Origin: Chiua virens
Taxonomy: Eukaryota > Basidiomycota > Agaricomycetes > Boletales > Boletaceae
Direction: 5' to 3'
DNA length: 64,000 nucleotides
Assembly: GCA_019787685.1 (NCBI GenBank)
Contig: JAHNUO010000002.1
Span: forward strand, 558,001-622,000
Positions 49,401 to 60,760 of the stretch are shown piece after piece. The first letter of the stretch is position 1. Each line of letters starts with the position of its first letter. The notes beneath the pieces are model-generated. The model searched no databases and had not been told where the DNA came from. It saw only the letters and a list, made by a program, of their open reading frames with translations. Made by a program: the position numbers and the translations under genes.

Positions 49401-50011
49401 GAGTTGTCACCGGAAGATCTTGACAAAACACATATCTCTAGCTAGATAGCGTGGGAATGTGACTTGTCACATAAACAATCTATCATATTACACGGTCGCG
49501 TCGCCAATCATCCTCACAAACGTTCTCTACTGACAGAATGTGTAGCCCACGACTTGTCCCGATACATGGACATGATCACCATCGCGACGGGATGCTTGGC
49601 TCACGATCTATCTTTGCTCTGACATTTCGTGCTCACTCTGCCATGGGATGCTTCGGGAATTGCCAATTTTGACACCTCTGATCGGTGGAAAGGAGGCAGA
49701 GAGAGAGAGAGTAGACCGTCTTGTCGTACTAGAGTTGCTCCTAAGTCAAGAGAGGAATAAAATTCGCACGGTATACAACGGGGGGGTGCAACGTTTTTGA
49801 TATGCAACACCCGATTTTGAGCTCGAATTTATAACACAATTTATCCACTGCTAACTATCTCGGCGCTGTCCCTTCTTGCCAGTCCACTCCTCCGCCCGCT
49901 CACCGTCTCACTCGTCCCCTTTCTTTGAAAATTTGTATCTTGATTCACTCTCCGCTCTTCCTCCCCTCCCCTTCCCGCTCCCTTCCCCGCCCTCCACACC
50001 CCCTCTTGTCC
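49401..50011. promoter_or_regulatory. Divergent promoter region, cyclin / SSXT-like gene
   Basis: 611 bp between opposite-strand start codons. A (GA)n run lies near 49696-49710 and a pyrimidine-rich leader precedes 50012. Confidence 0.5.
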
Positions 50012-52956
50012 ATGATCCATCTCGATCGGAGCCACCACCATGACCTCGACCAATCCCAAAAGCAGAATCTAATCTTGTCCCGCGATCATGACACCTCCCA
50101 CTTTGACTGGGACACTCCCGACAACCCCCAGTTCTTCCACGACGCCCTCCACGACGCTCTCCACTCACAACAACCCCTTTCTCCTCACAATATTCTTCTT
50201 CCCACTGACTCCTCCACCTCTCCCGCCCATCCCCCGCTTCAAGTTCGTGACGACAAGAGTTCCTCCCTCTCCCCCGCACCCGGTTCCCCCCCGCCCCAAC
50301 AAAACACCGCTCCCGTCCCGCCCCCGCAAACACACCCCTTTCCCACTCCCCAAGACAAACAGGAGCAAGACCTCACCGTCGAAGGCACTCTCACCCCCCT
50401 CACTGAGCTCTCTCCCGCACCTGAACTGGACGACGCTCCCGAGGACAACAAAGACATTACCGACGAACCCAAGCACTCAATCCCGTCTTCTACCTCCCAG
50501 GATGGCCCGAGTCGTGACAGACGTGTTCAACCTACCCTCCATATCAACGGTACCTCTTCCCCACCCACCCTCCGTGTCACCTCGCCCTCTAGACTGCCTT
50601 CCACCATCGATATTCGGCTGAATGGCTCCTCTCCTCTCGCCGGTGGATCACACTCCAGAACGTCTTCCGGCGAGTTCCTGGTCCCACCACTCCCCTCCAA
50701 TGTGTCTGCCCCTGCCGTCGGCAATACATCCAGCGCAAAGGTCGTCCGAATTCTCGAGATAAATGCCGAACTCTTCAAGTATGTCCATTCTCCTCGACCT
50801 TTCTTTACCTCGCTGACTCTGTCCTTCCTCAGAGTTTGCCTGGAGCTCCAGTCTCGTGGGATTTCCACATCGGATACTCGGTTTCAACAGTTAGTCATCT
50901 TTTTCAGATGTCCCGTTCACCTCCTCACTTTCACCAAGGTATGCAATGCGACTTCAGGTAAACCTCACGTGGTTGGCTGCAGCGGCAGATCAACGGCATA
51001 ATGTACGTATTTTCTCAGTTTCGCTCTTCGCATTCTGATCCTATGACTTCAGAGCCCTAGTATCACGCTCCCGATCATGGAACCCCCCATCGCAATCGGA
51101 TTCGTATCCATGGACCGAATACGGCATCTCTACTCGGACATGTCAACAATATTTGCCAAAGATGTTGCTCGAAGACAGCTTTTCAACTCGACGCACCAAG
51201 GCTCACCGACCGGCCCTTGTGTTGTGCCTAACGGAGGGTTGAAACGTACCCGACAAGACGACCTTCCCGAACTCGCTAGCAAGCGGCGCGACGTTGGAGA
51301 AAATAAGACACAGCTACCACAGACACCTCCCGTCATATCCTTGTCCAATGCTCCCTCGCATTCAAGTCCTACAAGCACCTTTCCCCCTCCGAATCCAGCC
51401 AACCTCACCATGACTCCCGCACAAACCATGCCACAAAGCCCGCGTGTCTCGAGTCCTGCGATGCCCCCGCCATCCGCGACTCCGTCTCTGCCGTTTGGTG
51501 CAACGGAAGCTTCGATCGCCGCAAGTACACGCGCACGCGCGCGTGACCTCCAGATTCAGCAAGCCAGAGAACAACAGTTACGGCAGACTGCACAGATGCA
51601 ACAAATGCAAGCCAGTCGGCATATATCACCGCCTTCAACCTCTCAACCGGTTCCGCAGGGGGTTGCCAGTGGACAACCGAATATGGTATCAAACATGGCT
51701 TTTGGACCACAAGCACACGCGATACTGCAGAATCCTAACCACCCCATCATGCAGTACATGATCCAACAAATGCCTCAGTTTATGTCGCTTCCTCCGCAGC
51801 AGCAATTGCAGAAGATTCAAATGTTTCAGGTACCTAATTCCTCTCCTCGTTCCTATCGCTACTCACTGCCCCTTAGGCTGCGTTTGCCCAACGGCAGCAG
51901 CAACAAATCCAAAATCTTCAGGTGGCTACCCCACAGCGTAACCCCCAGATGGTCAACATGACACCGAACGCTTCTATGTCCATGATGCCCAACGGAACAC
52001 TGAACTCTGGTGGCGGTCCAAGCCCAGTGTCTCCCCTGGCTCAACAGTCGCCGGTCATGTCGCAACAACAACCACAGGTGACTAACCAACCGGCTCAAAA
52101 TGGCATGTTTTCATTCGGTCAGGGTCCCGCCAACCCGGCGATGGACCCGCGCATGGCGAGCTCCAACTTTTCCTCGCAGATGCCAGGAGGAATGCCGAAC
52201 AACATGAATATGAGCCAGCAGCAGAGACAGATTATGATCATGCAGCAGCAAATGCGAAACGCGAATGGAAATATGAATGCTGTTCCGAGTATGATGAATC
52301 CCCAGCAGTATGCGATGGCCCAACGTATGGCTCAAGCAGGATCGTCACAACCTGGCACAGGTGCAGGAGGGTCGCCAATGTCGGCGCCGGCAGGTGATCA
52401 ATTCCCCGCTCTGCGTTCTAATTCGACGATTCCCGGGATCGCGCGGAGCGCACGCTCTCCTTCGGATGGTCTCCATTCGCCGATGACGCCGCGTGCACCC
52501 TCGAGACTGTCTCAGCAACCTCAGTTGGCGCAAAATGACTATTCACAAGGAATGATGCAGCAATCCCATGTTTCCATGGTGCAGAATCCGGGGACATACA
52601 ACCCCCAGATTCAAAATCACAACTGGCCGCAAAGTGGCCAGCAGCCGTTACAGCAACAGATGGGGATGGTTACCGGACAGATGAATGGATACCCCATGGC
52701 TTCACCAAATAGTGCTGGTATGGGCGGTGGATTCTTTGGGGCAACCCCGACTCCCTCGAACTCAAATTGGCAGCAACCTCAAGGAATGACGGGAAGCTAT
52801 CCATACGGACAGTCGATGGCACACCCGCAATCAGATCAGGGTCGCTTATCACACATGGCCGGTACCAGTATGTCCATACCTCAAAATATGAACCCCATGG
52901 CAGACGTCTCGGGTGCTCCTGGGGAGTACGACATATTTAACTATACGGGTTCATGA
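50012..52956 (+). CDS. Gln-rich protein with SS18/SSXT-like N-terminal domain
   Basis: Probable chromatin-associated co-activator. An acidic, Ser/Pro-rich N-terminus (50012-50740) is followed by a short conserved block made of spliced exons (about 50742-50998): ILEINAELFKVCLELQSRGI, then TRFQQYAMRLQVNLTWLAAA ADQRHN. Its pattern (L-x-x-N-x-x-L, C-x-E-x-Q-x-x-G, Y-x-x-x-L-x-x-N-L-x-W/Y-L-A-x-x-A-D) matches the SSXT/SS18/GIF family, whose animal members are BAF-complex subunits. The rest is rich in Gln, Met, Asn and Pro (51300-52956), ending EYDIFNYTGS. The start at 50012 follows a pyrimidine-rich leader; an upstream in-frame ATG exists at 49925. The SSXT assignment is by pattern, not by search. 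Confidence 0.75.
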
Positions 52957-53395
52957 TGTCTACCCGATTTTTGTTTCCTCTGTCGGACGCGGATGGTGCC
53001 TGTTGTTTCTGGTTTGATCACTCCTGATTGTTATCGGCTCAAGGTGTTATCTTATGTGGCTTTTTCTCTCCTTTTCTCGGTCTGATGACGCCGGATTGTA
53101 CCGTCTTGACCAGAGCCTTTGACGACGACGTGCGTTTGCTTTCTAGGTTGATCGACCGAGTTTTTTTTTTCTCTGTTTTTCCGCTGCGATACTATACATT
53201 CACGATGCACCGAGTCTACTTTGATTGCACGTCATTTTCGCTTTAAGCAAATAGTCTTACGAAGTAGGTCTGTCTGTATGCTGTAAAAAGAGCGCTATTG
53301 AACTCCCATCGGCCTTCCGAAAGCATCCACGCGTTTCTTCAGTCAATTGCCCACGCCCTAGTTCCACACGTCGTAAAATCAGCGCCCGTGACGCG
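52957..53395. other. Intergenic, 439 bp
   Basis: Contains a run of T at about 53162-53171 and no recognisable gene. Likely 3' UTR of the SSXT-like gene and promoter of the SH3 gene. Confidence 0.5.
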
Positions 53396-54621
53396 ATGGT
53401 GTTTACGAAGCTCTCCGTGCAGGAAAAGGAAGCGTTCTTCGGACTCCTAGATGAGTAAGTGTGGCTTGGCAGCGCCGATTATAAGCGTTTTAAGCTCTGC
53501 CATATGGAAGCCATGTGCTGATCATGACTGATCGACATGCGTTCGCAATAGGTACTTTCAATCCCGACCCGAGCTGTTCGGACAGAACAGTGAGGGGGTG
53601 AGCGGTGAAGGACTTGCTGGGACGGGTATCTCGACGGCAGCAGCGACGTCGGCCGTTCAACGTGCTCTCGCCACAGCCGGTCACGTTGCAACGAGTTCTA
53701 CAAGCGGCGCCGGAGGGACGAGCGCCAAGTCGAACAACCCATACGCGGCCAACATGGTCCGTGACGACCATTTCCTTGCCTGATGCGCTCTCACTGACCA
53801 TCGGCTCGCAGCAAAAACTCAACGTGAACGAGACGGACGTCGCCCGTGCCGTTTCAGTCGGCCGTGTCGCCGCCGCCTCGCTCGCGTTCTCCGCCGGTCA
53901 GACCGCGTCCCTACCGCCCACTACGACCACAGACCCCCCGTCGCTCCCTCGTCGCGGGATGTTCCACCTCCCCGCAAGCGTCCCCGAGACACGGGTCGGC
54001 CCGCCCGGCACCGAAGTCGACAAGCTCGTCTCGCGAAAGGTGCGACGCGCGTTCGTACGGCTTGATTTGGTCGCTGATCTGTTGATGACAGGCGAGCGTG
54101 TTCGACGCGTTCAAGACGCCGTCTGGAGGCGGGGCGGTGATCCCCCCTGCGTTCGTACATCCTAAAGGTACGTTTGCGCCGCCGCCGGTGAGGAGGGTGA
54201 CGTCGGACACGAGTACGACGAGCAGTGCCAGTGGTGGCGGTGCGGGTGGGGCGGGGACGCGCACGGCGGGACGACAGGTACCGGCTGTGCCGGCTGCGGC
54301 AGAGGTGGTACAGGGGGAATGGGCAGAGGTGTTGTATGATTATAGTAGTGAGGTGCGTGGCGTATTTTTGGTTACAAGTTCTGACGATGAACATGTTCAC
54401 CGATTTTATTTTGTAGGACCCAGCCGATTTGGTGATCGAAGCTGACACGAGGGTGTTTGTCACGGCCAAGTCGTCAGAGGATTGGTCAGGCTTTTTTTTC
54501 GGCTTCGTTTTCAGCGTATTGACCAAGTACTGACTTGAAAAATGTTTACAGGTGGACAGGCCAAGTAGAGGGACAAGGGAGAAAAGGTCTTTTCCCTGCG
54601 TCATATGTGAAGCTCCTGTGA
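53396..54621 (+). CDS. SH3-domain protein (LSB/PIN3-like)
   Basis: Soluble adaptor with a C-terminal SH3 domain, which binds PxxP ligands; relatives act in actin and endocytosis. The start MVFTKLSVQEKEAFFGLLDE (53396) splices to YFQSRPELFGQNSEGV. Ala/Gly/Pro-rich linkers follow, including SVFDAFKTPSGGGAVIPPAF. The SH3 domain is spread over the last exons: EVLYDYSSEDPADLVIEAD, TRVFVTAKSSEDWWTGQVEG, QGRKGLFPASYVKLL. ALYDY-like, WW and FPxxYV signatures are present. The N-terminal 'QEKEAFFGLLDEYFQ' block is characteristic of the fungal group. Confidence 0.88.
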
Positions 54622-54999
54622 CGTCAGGATCTATCAATGCATCATGCTGTATCCATATAGATTGATGTATTACAGATATCGATATATCATCATTTGGTTA
54701 GTTAACACGACAAGGGTATGCTACACTGTCAAATACAGAACGAGAGTGGGAGATAGATCATGTATACAAGAATGGCTACAGCGGCATGGGTGTCCAAGTA
54801 AACGCACCAGAGTCCGTCACGTATGGATTATACAGGTCTCTTGGGTCGAGCTTATGAGTGTCCGCAGGCACATTGAATCGTCCAGGTTAGAAATGTGACA
54901 GGAAAGATCGTCCGGTGCGAGAAAGAGTGGCATTTTATAGAAGCAAGATTTTTTGATGACCGCTTTGGTGCGTGCGGCGCCACCCAGGGAAGGAATAAA
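54622..54999. other. Convergent intergenic region
   Basis: 378 bp between the SH3 gene (+) and the second cyclin (-). No recognisable feature beyond AT-rich tracts. Confidence 0.5.
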
Positions 55000-56541
55000 T
55001 CAAACGTCGAGAACGTGTTGATTGGCTGCCGCTCGGAAGATGGAGGACCGCGAGTGAACCAACCTTCGGAAAGTACTCCCGTGGCCCTGAGGATGATTCT
55101 CGGGAGGTTCCACGATGGTCACGGCAGGAGGCACGGTACATGCCCTCGCTATCGAAAGGTCCTTGTCCTGAGTCTTCGTTGCGGCGTTCCACATACGACT
55201 AAGGAAACCAGGGGTGCTGAAGCTTTCTTTTATGCGAGGCGAACACACCGGAGTACTGATACCTTTGGTCTGCAGGCCGATCGACGATCCATAAACGTAC
55301 GAGCTTACGCGCGGCTTGCCATGACGGTGTACGACCCTGATAGAGCACGCCTCGGGTACAGGACTAGAGTTCTCTCGGTCCGGCGAGGAATGTCCTATCG
55401 CCTTGATGGTCGTCGCAGAATTGATCGATGACGTGTCGGAGACTTTTCTACCCTCGCGGCGAATCTGAGGCGGAAGAGAACCAAGTACGGACCGTTTCCT
55501 GGACAACACCTTCTTGTCGTCGCGTTCGTCCTCCGGGCTAGTTAGCGAACCACTCGACGAATCCGTATCCTCGATCAACGAGTCCATCTCGGAATCAGTC
55601 GCGCCCAAAGTGTCGGAGCTGTTGCTGCTTGATAACGGGGACGGGGCCATGGGGTGGGAGAACTGTCGATTCGCAGCATGGAGTACACTAAGACGGCTGT
55701 TCGACACCCGTTTCGCCAGACCACGGACTGTCGACACGATGGAGGAACCCGCCGTGACTTGTGGGCGAGGAGCATCGCACAGAGGAGGAGTCGGGGGTTG
55801 CTGTGCCTGCGCTCTGGCTTTGCCGGCCTTGGCGACCTTTTCGACGGCAGCAGCTCTTGTTTCCTGAGGACTGGCAAGATCATTCTGCTTGTTAGTGACG
55901 AAGGGTGCGAAGTGCTTGAGGGCCTCATCCTCGGCGAATCGAAGGTCGTAGTCGAGCAGGAAGAGAAGTTGCTTTTCCATAAGATTTACCTCGGAGAGAT
56001 CGAAAAGGAGTGCGTAAGCAGCCCAGTGCTTATTTTTGGGCGACGAATCGTTGAGATATTTTGCGGCAACGATGAGTGTCGCCAAAAAGACGCGGTGTCG
56101 GGTGCAAGGCATGCCTGTAAAAGTGGCATCAAGCTAAGCAGAGGACGACAAGCAGAACTCACCCTTGGCCATCGCGGGGAGCTTTGAGCGCAGACGATGG
56201 AGGTAGATGAGGGTAGTGAGCAAGGTGGGTACCTGCACGTTGGATTTTAGGATGAGCTGCACGATAAAGGACTCTAGACTAGGGAGGCGGATAGGGGGTG
56301 AAGCGGCGTGGTCGTGGCCGTGCTTGTCCAGAGGGACCGGTTTGACAGGGGTGGGGGGTGGGGTGGACAAGGACGGGGTCTCCAAAGGGGGTTGATCTTC
56401 AACCATGATAACCTGCGCTGCCTGGAGAGCGATGTAGTGTATCATTTCCATCGAGACGCGTTTGCTCATCAGGTCAACGAAACCAGGGTTGTGGAGAGAC
56501 GCAGGGAGGAGGGAGGCGGGGTGACGACGGTCTGCAGTCAT
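55000..56541 (-). CDS. PCL-type cyclin (Pho85 cyclin, PCL1/PCL2-like)
   Basis: Second Pho85-type cyclin in the window. ATG at 56541 ([20 protein letters not shown]), a short N-terminus, then the cyclin box: [40 protein letters not shown], and after an intron [60 protein letters not shown]. The long Ser-rich C-terminus has several SP sites, as expected of a regulated cyclin. Members of this class act in G1, morphogenesis or polarity; that is family knowledge. The start codon is only 173 bp from the divergent nucleotide-sugar transporter start. Confidence 0.9.
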
Positions 56542-56714
56542 TTTGAAGGGAGTGACGGATAGAGATTGGAGGGACAAATGAAGCAAAAAAAAAATGAAGG
56601 GAATAAGAAACGTCGAAAGTGCAGCGCTGCCATTTTATGCGGGCGGGCGATGCAAACAAATGACGCGTTCAGGTCACGGGATCAGGAAATCAACCAGTCT
56701 GGATCATTACTTCC
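56542..56714. promoter_or_regulatory. Compact divergent promoter, PCL cyclin / UAA transporter
   Basis: Only 173 bp separate two opposite-strand ATGs, so both core promoters must share this space. It includes an A-rich run near 56585 and no clear TATA box. Confidence 0.5.
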
Positions 56715-57971
56715 ATGTTGTCCACCTCAGACTGGTTCACCACTTTGTCCTTCGTATTTGGTGGCTGCTGCAGGTACGCAACCGTCTAATCATGTTTCAT
56801 TTTCTAATCCATTTCATAGCAATGCAATCACAATGGAGCGGCTCACCTCCGAGCACCCCCATTCGGGCATCCTCATCACCTTTTTTCAGTTTTTGATCGT
56901 CTCCCTCTACGCACTCCCCGCCCAGCTTGTCTTTCAGACCATCCGGCCCTCGAAACAGCACCAAAACGGCGGTCATGAGAAACCCTCCGTCTCCATCATC
57001 CGGACGTCGTGGCTTCCTCGCTTGAGAAAGCGAAGGGTACCCCTCGCGCCCTACCTTGTCCAAGTCGCGCTCTTCTTTGCCCTCTCTATCCTCAACAATG
57101 CTGCATTCGCTTTCGATATACCCATGACGGTGCACATCGTCTTCCGCAGCGGCGGCATGATCATCAATATGCTCCTTGGTTGGCTCCTCGTGAAAAAGCA
57201 GTACGCCTCTCATCGCGCAAGGCACATGACGACTCACTCGTGTTCCCCAGATATACCCCTAGACAAATCGTCTCTGTATTTATTGTCACCATCGGGATCA
57301 TCTTCACCACCCTCTCCGCCTCGAAACCCAAACCCACCTCCGTCCAACCGTCCGACGCCGTCTCCGTCTCCCGCTACGTACAAGGCATCTCCATCCTCAC
57401 CCTCGCTCTTCTCCTCTCCGGATTCCTCGGCCTCACACAAGACTACGTCTTCACGCACTATATCCAACCTCGCGAGTCCCCCCACGCACCCAACGACCCC
57501 AGTGCACAGCCCGCGCCATCCTGGCAAGAAAATATGTTTTACATCCACGCCCTCGCCCTTCCCCTCTTTTACTACTCTCGTGACAACATCGCGTCCGAAC
57601 TCGCCCGGTTCGGCGCCAGTCCCCCCATCTCGCTCCTCGACGTGGATACCCATGTGGCATTTGCGCTTGTCGAGACGCTGGGCCATCGTGCGCCTGCGCT
57701 AGTGTTGCCCTCGATGTACGTGTATCTCGCCGCCAACACGGTGACGCAGCTGTTGTGTGTCATTGGTGTGAATAGGCTCACGGGGCGCGTGTCGTCGCTG
57801 ACCGTGACGCTCGTCTTGACTGTGCGCAAGGCCGTCTCGTTATTGCTCAGCGTCGCTGTGTATGGCGGCCAAGCCAACGCTATGGTGTGGTCTGGGGCTG
57901 CGTTGGTGTTCGTGGGCACGATCGGGTACTCGACGCGGATGCAGACGAGGGTCAAGGACAAGAAGGATTGA
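56715..57971 (+). CDS. UAA-family nucleotide-sugar transporter (YEA4/SLC35B-like)
   Basis: Golgi/ER membrane transporter for UDP-GlcNAc-type substrates. The start at 56715 gives MLSTSDWFTTLSFVFGGCCS, joined across an intron to NAITMERLTSEHPHSGILIT, matching the family's GGCCSN signature. Membrane helices follow: FFQFLIVSLYALPAQLVF, PYLVQVALFFALSILNNAAF, MTVHIVFRSGGMIINMLLGW, QIVSVFIVTIGIIFTTLSA, LTLALLLSGFLGLTQDYVF, VTQLLCVIGVNRLTGRVSSL, TVTLVLTVRKAVSLLLSVAV and a last helix near 57900. NNAAFAFDIPMTVHIVFRSG and LVLTVRKAVSLL are conserved in UAA transporters. The tail KDKKD resembles an ER-type di-lysine signal. Confidence 0.9.
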
Positions 57972-58437
57972 CATCGGACGTGGAGCTAGATATCTCTTAG
58001 AGCATATTTGTCTCTAGGTTCCTACGAGACAAATTCACCGCTAGGTTCATGCTCGAGTTGACGATGAACTTATTATCCATCATGTTGGAAGCACATACTT
58101 GGTGGCAAGTGCCAGAAGCAGTTGGTAACTGGAATTTCACCCCAGGGTGGTCCAACGACTGGCATCCGAGGAAATTCATTCTCCCAGAACAGCTTGATGA
58201 GGACTGTTGCGAACTATGTCAGGTTTCAAAAGGTCCCACTGAGATGCTAAGAGCAAAGACCACCCAAGGCGGATAGGTTTAAAGTAATGGAGGAACTTCT
58301 GAGAGGCACAATCTCCGTCATCCAATGGCTGGCATTAATTTACGGACTCAATATTCGTGAACACAGGGATCAATTGTTTGCATAAATACGTATTATCAGT
58401 CAAGCTATATCCAGAAGACACGGGAAAACAGGGCACG
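57972..58437. other. Convergent intergenic region
   Basis: 466 bp between the transporter (+) and the GH128 gene (-). No recognisable feature. Confidence 0.5.
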
Positions 58438-59738
58438 TTAGGACATCAGAGCGCCGACAGGGGATGCAGAGCCATTGTCATTGTACAGACAGGATCCAGT
58501 GCCAACAAAAGATGCTCCAGACGGATCGTTTTTCCGGAGCAGAGACGGGGACGTGGCCACGAAAGGGAAGTAAAGCGTGACATAAGGCGCACCGTCAAGG
58601 AACTGGAAGGCTTGCCGGAAGAATGCGACTCTTGGAGGTAGTGTCAGAAACCGGCTAGGGTGCAACCGGCGTGAACTTACTGAGCAGCCTGGCCTCCAGC
58701 CGGGTTTTGAAGGGCAAATTCGGTGATAACCAAGTTGTGACCCTTGTGACAGCGCCTCAGCAACTTCTTGCATACGGAAGCCACCGAAGAAGACTTACGG
58801 GGAACCGAGCGTGGGCGGACTCGACATACCTCTGGAATTCGGAGAACGAAGGTCTGGGAATCCATACTCAGTGGCAGCAAGTGTATGACACGAAGACTAC
58901 ACCTACCCGTACCAGTGCTGCCGAGAATGGAATGTGGTTAGTTGGGCTGCTGGTCACAAAGAGAATGTGGGTTCAGCCCACCAGATTGATGTAGTCGAAG
59001 GAACATCGGCCGGCGCAGGCGTTGATCATTTCAGAGACCCAACTCAGGCCTTTGCCAGACGTTGCACTTGAGGAAACGGCGGGAAGAGCCTTCTTAATGG
59101 GCTGTTATGCTCCCATGTCAGCATACATTCAGATCAGATCGTCGAGCACTAGGTTACTACCAGAGGGTTGATGTTTTTCATATACCAAGTTGCGGCTGAG
59201 GCAGGAGATATACCGTTGAGATCCGGTTCATTCAACGTGAAGACGGCTACACAGATCAAGACAATGAGTTTACGTAGCATATAGGCAGACATCTAACGAA
59301 GGAACGTACTTGCCCATCTTTGGCTTTGCCAGCGAGAAAAGAGCTGGGAGATTGGACTCGAAGGACAATCCATGCAGCGTTGCATGCCGATGAAACCGAG
59401 GTTACCAATACCACCAGTCGTTGGTGGGAGGAAGGTTTCATAGTCATAACTGGAGGAGCGAAAATGAGCGAGTGGTATGCAAAGTTAGAATAACACACAT
59501 TGCAACTACTTGACCGTCACCATTGTTAAGCACTCTAGGATTTCTGTGAGGACTATCAGAATGGGACGATATATTCTGGGAAATAATCGCACAAAGATCC
59601 GTCGTCTGAGAGGAGAGGTTAGTTATTCAGTCAAGAACTGGCGTGTGATGACATACAGAAAGTCCAGGTGAGACCCCGCTTTCCTGCACGAGTAGCAACA
59701 GTAAATATTGAGAGGACGAGGAGGAAAGGGGTTATCAT
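58438..59738 (-). CDS. GH128 (Asl1-like) secreted beta-1,3-glucanase
   Basis: Secreted glycoside hydrolase of the GH128/Asl1 group, acting on beta-1,3-glucan. The start at 59738 gives a signal peptide (MITPFLLVLSIFTVATRAG), then GLTWTF, the N-terminal family signature. Many short introns follow. Readable segments include NNGDGQVVA, YDYETFLPPTTGGIGNLGF, IGMQRCMDCPSSPISQLFS, VFTLNEPDLNG (proton-donor Glu in NEP), SPASAATWYMKNINPL, VSEMINACAGRCSFDYINL, HWYG, FQRYVESAHARFP, LVITEFALQNPAGG (nucleophile Glu) and FLDGAPYVTLYFPFVATSP, ending SPVGALMS. Both catalytic Glu motifs and the HWYG strand are in place. Confidence 0.88.
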
Positions 59739-60760
59739 GGGGGAGGATGAAAATGTATGCTAAGATTCTATGCCCCGGGCTAGTGGGCTGTATTTATGCT
59801 GGAGCCCTGCCATACGGATAGTGATAAATTCCGTGGCGGCGATGCAAATTACTCTGGTGACCAGAATAATGAAAAATTGTTACTGAGCCAGGGTAATGAA
59901 TAGTTGGAGCACATCATGGGAGGAGAAAGCAATCAAACAGTTTGATATCCGTGGTGGCGTAGCATCTTAGATAGTATCCGGATTCCGGAACCTCGGAAGC
60001 AGATAATTTGTCGCTCCTTGGACGAGAGCAACCAGTGGAGCAGCTATATGTGTATATATATCAACGTATTGTCAGTCAACGGTGCCCACTGACCATCACG
60101 TATACATTCGAGTTTCACATAGCGAGCCTCAGGAGGCTGCGCAGTTCAGGCTCTGATGGCTGAAATGAAGCCCTGTACCGGGTAGCAACAGATGGTGGCT
60201 AGCCCAGGATAGAGTACAATCAGGAATGGGAGCTGTGCGTGTAACCTGGCACGTCCTGAAGTACCATGTCAAATTGGTCAAGAGCCGAGGAAATGGCTAT
60301 ATTGAACATTGAACAAGGGACGCCTGAAGTTTCATCTTACCGAAGTCAGTAGTCCGACTACATACTGAAAGCCTAAGCACATAATGCATATCCTTCGTAA
60401 TGCATAGGCTTCAAGTTAGGGCCTGAGTGGAGCAGATCATTTGGTTGACTGAGCAAAGGCTCGGTCATGAATGTGGGAACCGAATTCTCTCTTCTTCCCA
60501 GATGACCAAGAGTCTGCGACCCGAATGTCTGACTGATCACCGAACCTCCATGGAATACCATGATTAGGGAATCCAGACGGCCTTCGTTACAAATCTTCTT
60601 CCGGGTCCGTCTATCATCGTACCGGATTGTAATACTGATTCACGGTATGTCGTTTACTATAAATTGTGCGACCACGCAACGCTTCGAGGCAGCATACCAT
60701 CTTACAAGACTTCTCTTCCTCTCTCCGATCTCAATTGTCTCTGACCAACACCACTTATAA
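59739..60760. promoter_or_regulatory. Divergent promoter region, GH128 / Old Yellow Enzyme
   Basis: 1022 bp between the opposite-strand ATGs. On the right is a TATA box for the OYE gene; on the left, near 59789-59796 on the minus strand, is a TATA-like CATAAATA for GH128. Small open frames here have no motif. Confidence 0.5.
60658..60664 (+). promoter_or_regulatory. TATA box of the Old Yellow Enzyme gene
   Basis: TATAAAT about 100 bp upstream of the ATG at 60761. Confidence 0.5.

Noticed and set aside
50088..50621. Plus-strand open frame of 177 codons
   Set aside because: Low-complexity Pro/Thr/Ser frame overlapping the SSXT-like gene; the protein in the other frame has the conserved domain.
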